DNA of 25,621 nucleotides from IMG/VR virus record IMGVR_UViG_3300009124_000093, positions 1 to 25,621 of that record; one strand, written 5' to 3'. The stretch's first letter is position 1. Every line of letters begins with the position of its first letter. This document shows positions 8,938-15,850 of the stretch, in pieces. The position numbers and the translations under genes were made by a program. Source of the stretch: a virus. The notes beneath the pieces were generated by a model. It made no database searches, was not told the origin of the DNA, and worked only from the letters and a program-made list of their open reading frames with translations.

Positions 8938-11900
8938 ATGTCAGTCAAGTTTGGTATTCCGGGAGCGGGCGCGAGCGTCCAAGACGCATCAACCACAGTC
9001 AAGGGGATCGTTCGCCTTGCCACTATCGCAGAGGCGAGCGGCAACAGTCAGACCATCGCTGTGACTCCAGCAGGAGTGCAGGCTGCCATCGCTGGCATTG
9101 TGGGCGGCATGACCTACAAAGGCCCTTATGATGTAGCCATCGCCTCACCTGATATTAGTTATGGTGAGAAGGGTGACTTTTATATCATCTCTAATGTCAA
9201 GGTGAACCCCACCGACACCAACACGACCTTTGATCGCTTTGGTAAAGAGTGGGCGGTTGGCGATCACCTCATCATCAATGAGGATCTCAGCGGCACTATC
9301 GCAGACGATCAGATTGAGAAGGTGGACAACACTGAGAAGGTTCAAGTTCTCAATGACCTCCTTGATGTGACTACTAGCTTGGAGAGTATTGGTCAGGTGC
9401 TCATCCATGATGGGACTGACTTCAAGAATCGAGTCTTGACTACGGCTGACATTGTAGGCATCGCCACTCGACTTCCAGAGCTGCTTGACGTGACCCTTAA
9501 TGAGCTCTCAAGCGCTGTCTATAGCTCGACCACATCAGCGCTGAGCTTGGTTCATAGTCGAGACTATACGATTGATCTTCTCACAGGTGAGTCAAAGACT
9601 CTCACTCTCCCCTCCTCGCTGAATGATGATGAGGATTTAATCCGTGTTGTAAACATGGGTGATGGTGAGATTGAGCTTCAGGTCACAGGTGCGGCTGTCT
9701 TTAATGTGGGCGGCTCACCCTCAACAACGCCCATCTCCGTCACGACTCAGAAGGAGCTCACCATCGTGGGCCAAGTTGAGGACTTAGGCGGGACGAACTA
9801 TGTGGCTTGGACTGTGACCCAAGCGGCCATCCCATCGCGCATGTCTCTCGTTCGCGAGGGCTCAAACGATTGGACAAACGGCTTCCTCACAGCGGCTGAC
9901 ATTGTGGGCGTGGTGACAGAGGGTCAGCTCAACGCCTTGCAAGTCGAGGTCAACAACATTGAGGCTGGAGCTGGCCTCAACAGTGATGGGACGCTGACCC
10001 CGTTTGGCGGCAATTTCATCAGCGGCAACACTACGCTCAAGCAAGCGATCAGCTCACTTGACAGCGCGCTCTATACAGAGCAACAAGCGAGGATCAGCGC
10101 AGACAATACGCTTCAGAGCAACATTGACGCTGAGGCCGTGACTCGCGCCAACGCTGACACCACGCTTCAGAACAACATCAATGCTGAGGCCACAGCTCGC
10201 GCCAACGCTGACACCAATCTTCAGAATCAGATTGATGGACTCGCCACAGTAGCGACCACAGGCGCAGCGGCTGACGTGAGCGTGGCTCATACAGCGGTGG
10301 CCTATACGCCAACGAGCGCAGACGTTGAGGCTCACATCGTTGGGATTGATGGCGCTCTTGATAGCATCCTCTCAACCAACGTCCTCAGTGTTAATGGCGA
10401 GACACCGACTCTGGGCGATGTGACCCTTGATGGGACTCACATTGACAGCCTCACGACCGCCACCAATTACACAGCGGCAGCTGCTGATATTGACGCTCAC
10501 TTGAGCGGGATCAACACCAAGTTTGGAACGCTCGACACAACTGACTCAAGCCTCCAAAGCCAGATTACAGCGCTCGCCACTGTAGCAAGCACAGGCGCAG
10601 CGGCTGATGTGAGCGTGGCGCATACTGCAACGAGCTACACACCGACAAGCGCAGACGTTGAGGCTCACATCGTTGGGATTGATGGGCAGCTCTCCACCTT
10701 GGGCTCTCAGATCGTGACTGACGTTAATGGTGAGGCTCCAGTCAACGGCTCGGTCACCTTGAACGCTGAGCACATTGACAGCGCTCACACGGCCGTTAAT
10801 TACACAGCGGCAGCGGCTGACGTTGATTCTCACATCAGCGGAATCGACACCAAGCTTGGGGAGCTCCAGACTGAGGTGGACGCGATTGAGACAGGCGCAG
10901 GGCTTAACGCTGATGGCACCTACACAGCCAACGCGAGCGCCAATTATATCTCAAGCGTGGCAAGCCTCAAGGCTGCTGACAACGCGCTCGACACTCAGCT
11001 CAAGTCAACTCAAGATGAGGTTGACGCGATTGAGACAGGCGCAGGGCTCAATGCTGATGGAACCTACAGCGCGCCAGCAGGGACTAATTACTTGGGGAGC
11101 GCCACAAGCCTCTCAAATGCTGACGTGCTGCTTGATGCTCAGATCGCGCTCATCAACTCATCACAGGTCAACACAGTCAACAGTCAGAGCCCCGATGTGT
11201 CAGGTAACGTCACAGTCGATGGGTCACAGATTGACAGCACTCACACAGCCGTTAATTACACAGCGGCAGCGGCTGATATTGACTCTCATGTGGCTGGCAT
11301 CGACACCAAGCTTGGCGATCTCCAGACTGAGGTGGACGCGATTGAGACAGGCGCGGGGCTCAACGCTGATGGCACCTACACTGCCAACGGTGGCGCGGTC
11401 TATATCTCAGGAGCCACAAGCCTCAAGAGCGCTGACAATGCGCTCGACACAGCGCTTGCTACAGCTTACACAAGGCTTGGTGTGGTCGAGGACAGCGCAG
11501 TTTATACCATCACAAGCGGCTCAACCACGCTCTCAGTCACGCCTGCAAGTAATGACTTGGTGATTGATGCTGATGACCTGGAGGCCACTCACGCAGGGGT
11601 CAACTACACAGGGCTCAGCACAGACTCGGTAGCAACTCACTTGGGGGGCATTGACACAGCCATTGGGCTCAAGGCTCCGATTGACAGCCCCACCTTTACG
11701 ACAGCCGCCAACGCGCCAACGCCAACCGCTGGCGATAACTCAACAAGTATCGCCACGACTGCCTTTGTGGCTACGGAGCTCGCCAACCTCACCACGACCG
11801 CGCAAGGCACAGCGGGAACCATGCAGACCTCAGATGGGTCTGGCGGCTTCGCTGCATCTCAGTGGGAGGTTGACACAACCTCAGGCCACTTTAGGCCAAA

Positions 11901-13431
11901 GGCTAACGAGACGTATGACTTGGGAACCTCAGCGGCTCGCGTCCGTGACCTGTACCTCAGCGCCTCCTCAATCAAGATGGGGGCGAGCGCGATTGAGGTT
12001 GGTCTGACTGATGGCGCTCATGCTCAAGGCGCTGATCACGTCAAGACCACTGATGGCGTGGTGGCGATCTGCAATACTGATGTGGCTGTGACTGATCCAG
12101 TCCTAGCGCTTGTCGCTCATACAGGCAGCTACACCGACCTCATTGACGCACCTGATAGCCTCATTCAGACCGCGAGCTTTGACACTACTGTGGGGACGTA
12201 CAACCTCAACGCAGGTCAACATCACACCTACTTCCCACCCACATCAGGAACCATGACGCTTATTCTGCCTGATAGCGTCACAGGTTCAGGCGGTGATCAT
12301 ATCCGTGTCACCAACTGGGGAAATGGTGAGCTGAAGATCACCACATCAGGAAGCAGCGCAAACACTTGGATTCAGTATGGGCAGACGCTCAGCCAAGCTC
12401 AGACAGGTGGAGGCGCTCAGCCTGAGTTTATCGTTGAGGCTCGAACCACGCTCGACCTCTATGGTTGGAGCTACAGCTCAGGCGGTACGACTTATGACCC
12501 TGCTTGGGGTGTCTACTTCGCGCCATCTATCGAGCTCAACACCAAGAGCCTCACCACATCGGGCCAGATGCTTGTCTATGATGCGACCAATGAGGAGCTC
12601 GTGGCCGGTGGCCTTGGTGACCTGACCCTCAGCTTCTCGCCTGTCAACTACGACAACACGCGAGGCGGCACAGTCACAGGTAACACTGTTGAGGATCACC
12701 TTGGCGGCATTGATGACAAGTTTGCTGACATCAGCCTTGATGAGCTCACAGACGTTGACGCGACTGTGGCCTCAGCCACATCAGGCAAGATACTTCTCCA
12801 TGATGGGGTCAACTTTAAGCCCGTCACCCATGACCTAGACAGCCTCACCGATGTGGACACAACCACCACAGCGCCTGTGGCTGATGACTTGCTCAAGTTT
12901 GACGGGTCTAACTTTGTCCCTGCTACGCTCAGCATTGATGATCTCAGTGATGTGGACACGACCACGACAGCGCCCACCACAAGTGATGTGCTGACTTGGA
13001 ACGGCTCTAGCTGGGTTCCAGATGCAGCCACCGCGACAGTGGCGAGCTTGGGTGACATTGGCGATGTGGACACCACCACCACAACTCCTGTGGATGGTGA
13101 TCTCCTCAAGTATGATGGCACCAACTGGGTTCCTGTTGAGCGCTTTGAGGTGGTTGCCACAGTCACCACAACGACAGCGCTTACAGTTCCTGAGATGGAG
13201 CAGCTCGTTAGGACAAGCGGCTCAGGCATTACGCTCAATCTGCCCAATATCGCAAGCAACAGCATTCCCGCTGGGGTTCGCTATCAAGTGAAGGTCACAG
13301 ATAGCAATCCTGTGACCATCGCCCCCAATGGCTCTGAGCTCTTAGAGGGCCTTAATTCATCCTATGCAACATCAGGAATCAAGGAAGCTCTGACGGTTCT
13401 TTGTGATGGTTCTGGGTGGTGGTTTGTCTAA
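8938..13431 (+). CDS. Long repetitive tail fibre protein
   Basis: 1497 residues. A good Shine-Dalgarno (AAGGGGG at about 8924-8930) precedes the ATG. The N-terminus (STTVKGIVRLATIAEASGN and TPAGVQAAIAGI) has the look of a phage fibre attachment region. The middle contains coiled-coil-like repeats (NNINAEATARANADTNLQNQ) and several diverged copies of blocks containing TAVNYTAAAADxDSHxxGID and EVDAIETGAGLNADGTY. A segment near residues 918-945 (SPTFTTAANAPTPTAGDNST and then SIATTAFVATEL) matches the widespread Stf-like side-fibre repeat. Near 985-1010, AARVRDLYLSASSIKMGAS is also common in fibres. Near 1275-1400 a shorter repeat, L-x-DVDTTTTxP with a following DLLKxDGxNWVP, occurs at least three times. 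The C-terminus ends GWWFV. The protein forms the slender host-binding appendage; receptor unknown. Repeats at DNA level allow recombination-driven length change. Confidence 0.9.
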   Translation: MSVKFGIPGAGASVQDASTTVKGIVRLATIAEASGNSQTIAVTPAGVQAAIAGIVGGMTYKGPYDVAIASPDISYGEKGDFYIISNVKVNPTDTNTTFDRFGKEWAVGDHLIINEDLSGTIADDQIEKVDNTEKVQVLNDLLDVTTSLESIGQVLIHDGTDFKNRVLTTADIVGIATRLPELLDVTLNELSSAVYSSTTSALSLVHSRDYTIDLLTGESKTLTLPSSLNDDEDLIRVVNMGDGEIELQVTGAAVFNVGGSPSTTPISVTTQKELTIVGQVEDLGGTNYVAWTVTQAAIPSRMSLVREGSNDWTNGFLTAADIVGVVTEGQLNALQVEVNNIEAGAGLNSDGTLTPFGGNFISGNTTLKQAISSLDSALYTEQQARISADNTLQSNIDAEAVTRANADTTLQNNINAEATARANADTNLQNQIDGLATVATTGAAADVSVAHTAVAYTPTSADVEAHIVGIDGALDSILSTNVLSVNGETPTLGDVTLDGTHIDSLTTATNYTAAAADIDAHLSGINTKFGTLDTTDSSLQSQITALATVASTGAAADVSVAHTATSYTPTSADVEAHIVGIDGQLSTLGSQIVTDVNGEAPVNGSVTLNAEHIDSAHTAVNYTAAAADVDSHISGIDTKLGELQTEVDAIETGAGLNADGTYTANASANYISSVASLKAADNALDTQLKSTQDEVDAIETGAGLNADGTYSAPAGTNYLGSATSLSNADVLLDAQIALINSSQVNTVNSQSPDVSGNVTVDGSQIDSTHTAVNYTAAAADIDSHVAGIDTKLGDLQTEVDAIETGAGLNADGTYTANGGAVYISGATSLKSADNALDTALATAYTRLGVVEDSAVYTITSGSTTLSVTPASNDLVIDADDLEATHAGVNYTGLSTDSVATHLGGIDTAIGLKAPIDSPTFTTAANAPTPTAGDNSTSIATTAFVATELANLTTTAQGTAGTMQTSDGSGGFAASQWEVDTTSGHFRPKANETYDLGTSAARVRDLYLSASSIKMGASAIEVGLTDGAHAQGADHVKTTDGVVAICNTDVAVTDPVLALVAHTGSYTDLIDAPDSLIQTASFDTTVGTYNLNAGQHHTYFPPTSGTMTLILPDSVTGSGGDHIRVTNWGNGELKITTSGSSANTWIQYGQTLSQAQTGGGAQPEFIVEARTTLDLYGWSYSSGGTTYDPAWGVYFAPSIELNTKSLTTSGQMLVYDATNEELVAGGLGDLTLSFSPVNYDNTRGGTVTGNTVEDHLGGIDDKFADISLDELTDVDATVASATSGKILLHDGVNFKPVTHDLDSLTDVDTTTTAPVADDLLKFDGSNFVPATLSIDDLSDVDTTTTAPTTSDVLTWNGSSWVPDAATATVASLGDIGDVDTTTTTPVDGDLLKYDGTNWVPVERFEVVATVTTTTALTVPEMEQLVRTSGSGITLNLPNIASNSIPAGVRYQVKVTDSNPVTIAPNGSELLEGLNSSYATSGIKEALTVLCDGSGWWFV
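10250..11450 (+). repeat. Diverged in-frame repeats inside the tail fibre gene
   Basis: Two repeat families are visible. In the first, a run of about 38 identical bases (around GCAGACGTTGAGGCTCACAT) begins near 10318 and again near 10651, 333 bases (111 codons) apart. In the second, a block containing GCCGTTAATTACACAGCGGC and, further on, GAGGTGGACGCGATTGAGAC occurs at about 10792 and 11248, 456 bases (152 codons) apart; a partial third copy of its second half lies near 11020. Periods are multiples of three, so copy-number change would keep the frame. Confidence 0.85.
12845..13135 (+). repeat. Short tandem-like repeats (DVDTTTT unit) in the fibre C-terminal region
   Basis: Copies of GATGTGGACAC followed by an ACC/ACG run start at about 12850, 12949 and 13063. 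Each encodes DVDTTTT and is followed about 12 residues later by a DGSNFVP, NGSSWVP or DGTNWVP segment. A weaker fourth copy (DVDATV, then HDGVNFKPV) precedes them. Units are 33-38 codons and diverged. They resemble the short repeats seen toward the distal end of many phage fibres. Confidence 0.75.
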
Positions 13432-13901
13432 TGTCATACAATAACACCAAGACTAACCAGGTCAGCACAATCGCGGTTGAGCTCAGCTTGAGCTCAAGCC
13501 AAACTGTGAGCGCTGGGGATAAAGTGATCTTTGACACTATCAGAGCCACGGGCGCAGGTCATGGTGTCTCTGTTAACGGATCAGGAAATATCACTTTAAA
13601 CACAGGGCGAAAATATTGGATGCAAGCTAGTTTTGACATATCACGCTCAAGCACGACCTCAAGCATCAGGCTCGACTTTGCCAATAGTTCAGGGACTGCT
13701 CTTGATCATACTGATGGGGCGTTCCATGCTGAATGGGTATATCACTCCAGCAGTGTTGGCCCTGCACAGCCAAACGCGACTTTTACAGCTACCTATGTCA
13801 CAGAAGCGCCTCTCAGCAGTATTAACTTAAAGCTGACAACAGTGGCCTCTAATTCCACCGTCAATGTTGGCACTCGACTTTTAATATTGGAGTCTTCATG
13901 A
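13431..13901 (+). CDS. Small beta-rich fibre-accessory / receptor-binding-like protein (MSY protein 1)
   Basis: 156 residues using the ATG at 13431, which shares its A with the fibre stop (TAATG). A GTG at 13416 would extend it by five residues inside the fibre gene, but the overlapping ATG is preferred. The sequence alternates strands (KYWMQASFDISRSS, SSIRLDFANSSG, ATFTATYVTEAP, NVGTRLLILESS), a pattern resembling C1q/TNF-like jelly-roll trimers found at the tips of phage fibres. No membrane segment or catalytic motif. It starts MSYNN, and the next two genes also start MSY. DNA is visibly more AT-rich than in the fibre. A receptor-binding or head/tail decoration role is inferred from fold impression and position. 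Confidence 0.65.
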   Translation: MSYNNTKTNQVSTIAVELSLSSSQTVSAGDKVIFDTIRATGAGHGVSVNGSGNITLNTGRKYWMQASFDISRSSTTSSIRLDFANSSGTALDHTDGAFHAEWVYHSSSVGPAQPNATFTATYVTEAPLSSINLKLTTVASNSTVNVGTRLLILESS

Positions 13902-14332
13902 GCTACAGACCATCACCAAGCGCTCAAGACAGCCCATTCTTCTTCGCTTATCGCTCAACGTCTGTCAATGTAAATGGGACAGATCAGCCGATTCCTTTTA
14001 CAGATGTCGAATATGCAGAAAATTCAGCTATCTCTGGGGGGATTGTCCCAAGCCTTCAAGCTCTCGCCTATGTTGTTGGAGAGAGCCGAACATCGGGCCA
14101 GAATAATGACTACAACTTGAATGATATAGATATTGCAGAAAATACAGGTGAGCAGAGTGAGGGCTATCAAGTGAGAAACAATGCTACTGGGACAGTCTGC
14201 ATGGATGATGCTTGTTATGGGGTCACTCCAGCCTTTAGTAGTGCTACAATGAGGCGAGCTGATGGCAACACAGCATATCCCACTTATAGCAACGCATATG
14301 AGACAAGGATGATGGGGGTGCTCACATCATGA
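13898..14332 (+). CDS. Unrecognised small virion protein (MSY protein 2)
   Basis: 144 residues, ATGA-coupled at both ends. It begins MSYRPSPSAQDSPFFFAYRS and continues with polar, Asn/Asp/Ser-rich sequence (NNDYNLNDIDIAENTGEQ), no membrane segment, and three cysteine-free thirds except for a Cys pair near residues 107 and 113. No family recognised. The shared start and coupling with neighbours suggest that the three MSY proteins form one functional set, probably on the fibre or tail surface. Confidence 0.62.
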   Translation: MSYRPSPSAQDSPFFFAYRSTSVNVNGTDQPIPFTDVEYAENSAISGGIVPSLQALAYVVGESRTSGQNNDYNLNDIDIAENTGEQSEGYQVRNNATGTVCMDDACYGVTPAFSSATMRRADGNTAYPTYSNAYETRMMGVLTS

Positions 14333-14823
14333 GCTACAATCCGCTGATCGTATCAACCACGCCAATTAAGGCGGATATAATTAAGGCGGGAACGCCAACG
14401 AGCTCAGCGGCTAATGGTCGCTTTTCTTTGAGTGGCACTATCAATGGATCGGCCTCAATCGTCAGTGATCGTTTAAGACTATCAACAGGCTCATCATATT
14501 ATCTTGAGGGCTCTGTTTTAGTTCAGCAGACCGCCAGAGATGGCGCCATTACCTGGCAGTGGTACGACAACACAAACAGCACATATATCGGCTCTGAGGG
14601 CTTTATGAACCTAGCGACAAGCTTTGGTGCGGTTGCTAGGGTCAGTCGGCGCGTGGCCTGTGCGCTTGTCCTTGATTCTGATATTAGTACAAGCATTGAT
14701 GTGGAGCTGCGAATCAAGAGCTTGACAGGCTCCACATGGAATCTGACCATCACAGCCACGGGGATCAGTACCTTTAATTATGTGGGCTATCCCTCGGCCC
14801 GCATCCTTGAGATTCCCACCTAG
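14329..14823 (+). CDS. Small beta-rich fibre-accessory-like protein (MSY protein 3)
   Basis: 164 residues, ATGA overlap with the gene before. Begins MSYNPLIVSTTPIKADIIKA. Strand-rich pattern (LSTGSSYYLEGSVLVQQTA, GAITWQWYDNTNSTYIGSEG, IDVELRIKSLTGSTWNLTIT, ARILEIPT) is similar in character to the protein encoded at 13431, including a central aromatic GSSYYLEG-type strand and a C-terminal hydrophobic strand, so the two may be distant relatives with a jelly-roll fold. Last structural gene before lysis. Role inferred. Confidence 0.63.
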   Translation: MSYNPLIVSTTPIKADIIKAGTPTSSAANGRFSLSGTINGSASIVSDRLRLSTGSSYYLEGSVLVQQTARDGAITWQWYDNTNSTYIGSEGFMNLATSFGAVARVSRRVACALVLDSDISTSIDVELRIKSLTGSTWNLTITATGISTFNYVGYPSARILEIPT

Positions 14824-14835
14824 CAGGAGCTCCTC

Positions 14836-15117
14836 ATGAACTGGGACAAGATTAAAGACATTCTCACCATCTGCCTCATCCCCGCTGTGGGTTGGGCGCT
14901 TGTCACCTCACGCGATGTGGGGCAGCTTGAGACAAGGCTTGAACAACAGGCGGGCGAGATCATGGAGGCCCAAGCTGAGATCAAGGCGCTCTCCAAGCGC
15001 GCTCAGATTATGGAGGTCGCTCAAGCGCGGATCGAGACAAAGCTTGAGGTCTTGGGCGCTCAGTTGACAAGGATTGAGGGGATGCTCAACACCTCCTTTG
15101 GGCCAATCAAGCCATGA
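14836..15117 (+). CDS. Holin-like or lysis-associated membrane protein with coiled coil
   Basis: 93 residues. One predicted N-terminal transmembrane helix (about residues 8-25, ILTICLIPAVGWALV) is followed by a long amphipathic charged helix (residues 28-80, rich in Glu, Lys, Gln and Ala) and a short tail. The start is supported by the Shine-Dalgarno AGGAGCTCCTC ten bases upstream, itself a palindrome around GAGCTC. Phage holins and i-spanins both include one-helix small proteins; here the cassette position before two more membrane proteins supports a lysis role. It could be a class III-like holin or an inner-membrane spanin subunit. Couples to the next gene by ATGA. Confidence 0.55.
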   Translation: MNWDKIKDILTICLIPAVGWALVTSRDVGQLETRLEQQAGEIMEAQAEIKALSKRAQIMEVAQARIETKLEVLGAQLTRIEGMLNTSFGPIKP

Positions 15118-15446
15118 TTGATCAGCTCAAGGGTCAACACCTCCTCATCTTCGTGGGCGTGTGGTCTTTGGCCTTGCTAGGCGCTGGCGTGTTCATTGGC
15201 TTCTCATTGGTCGAGACTGATTGCGCCACATGTGAGGTGTCTCTTGAGGAGGCCATTGATCAGCTCCACACCTGTGAGCGTCAGAGCTTGACCCCTGACC
15301 CCAAAGCGTGTGAGGATGAGCGCCTTGCTGAACGTGAGAGCTGTGAGGCGCAGATCAAGCGCATCAAGGAGCTCCGCTGCCGAATCTGTGAGGCGTCCCA
15401 TGATCCCTATCCTCCTGAGCCTAATCACGCTAACTCCACTCACTGA
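15114..15446 (+). CDS. Cysteine-rich one-helix membrane protein of the lysis cassette (spanin-like?)
   Basis: 110 residues. A transmembrane helix (about residues 10-30, LLIFVGVWSLALLGAGVFIG) is followed by a short extracytoplasmic domain with seven cysteines (C37, C40, C54, C66, C77, C89, C92) and a helical charged stretch, ending PYPPEPNHANSTH. Several spanins and other periplasmic phage proteins use disulfides, and the topology (N-in anchor, periplasmic helix) fits an i-spanin. Its last 47 bases overlap the next gene in another frame, as seen for nested Rz/Rz1 pairs, although the partner here is not an obvious lipoprotein. Function inferred from topology and context. Confidence 0.55.
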   Translation: MIDQLKGQHLLIFVGVWSLALLGAGVFIGFSLVETDCATCEVSLEEAIDQLHTCERQSLTPDPKACEDERLAERESCEAQIKRIKELRCRICEASHDPYPPEPNHANSTH

Positions 15447-15810
15447 GCCGCTTGTCCTCACCACAGGTGAGGAGATCAGCGCCAAGTATGTGGAGCCGTC
15501 AGATGAGTTTTGTCTCAAGCTTGAGGACTTCGCGAGGGTGCAGCATGACCTCACAGATCAAAAGCTCTATTGGGAGCGGCGGCTCCAGCTCAAGGATGAG
15601 GTCTGGATTGACAAGCTCACAGAGATTCAGCGCAACCATAAGGCTGTTCATCAGTCTTACCTTGAGGAGCAAGAGCTCTTTAAGGCTGAGCTTCAAGAGG
15701 CTCTTAAGCAGCGCGACTTAGCGCGCTCTGATCTTTGGTGGTGGAGAGGGGCCACGGTTGGCCTCATTCTCTCCACAGGGGTCACGATTGTTTATCTCAT
15801 AGCGAGGTAA
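15400..15810 (+). CDS. Secreted coiled-coil protein with C-terminal membrane anchor (spanin-like lysis protein)
   Basis: 136 residues from the ATG at 15400, which has GAGGCG seven bases upstream. The open frame extends back to 15310, but that extra 30-residue stretch is Arg/Ser-rich and lies entirely inside the previous gene, so it is rejected. Starting at 15400 gives an N-terminal hydrophobic segment like a signal peptide (MIPILLSLITLTPLTEP), a long charged coiled coil (about residues 38-112), three tryptophans (WWW, 113-115), and a C-terminal transmembrane helix (117-134). No lipobox cysteine is present; the only Cys is C38. A signal peptide-coil-C-terminal anchor layout occurs in many phage proteins near lysis genes and recalls unimolecular spanins, but lacks their lipid anchor. 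Role in outer-membrane disruption is an inference. Confidence 0.55.
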   Translation: MIPILLSLITLTPLTEPLVLTTGEEISAKYVEPSDEFCLKLEDFARVQHDLTDQKLYWERRLQLKDEVWIDKLTEIQRNHKAVHQSYLEEQELFKAELQEALKQRDLARSDLWWWRGATVGLILSTGVTIVYLIAR

Positions 15811-15824
15811 ACCCACCACCGACA

Positions 15825-15837
15825 GGGGCCAAGCCCC
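15825..15837 (+). other. Small GC hairpin upstream of the ribonucleotide reductase
   Basis: GGGGC-CAA-GCCCC forms a perfect five-pair stem with a three-base loop, in the 40-base gap between the lysis cassette and the reductase. There is no T-run after it, so it is not a classic terminator. It ends three bases before the Shine-Dalgarno GGAGA (15840-15844) and might influence translation of the reductase. Weakly supported. Confidence 0.35.
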
Positions 15838-15850
15838 ACGGAGATTCAAC

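Noticed and set aside
10775-11563. Long rightward open frame (262 codons) inside the fibre gene in another frame
   Set aside because: Low-complexity Arg/Thr/Leu/Ser translation following the fibre repeats; an overlap shadow caused by biased codons, without its own start signal.
12696-13265. Leftward open frame (189 codons) in the fibre C-terminal region
   Set aside because: Val/Ser/Thr low-complexity antisense of the DVDTTTT repeats; no ribosome binding site or family resemblance.
15310-15399. Extended N-terminus of the third lysis-cassette protein
   Set aside because: The 30 extra residues are Arg/Ser-rich, lie fully within the previous gene and would bury the signal-peptide-like segment; the ATG at 15400 has a ribosome binding site.
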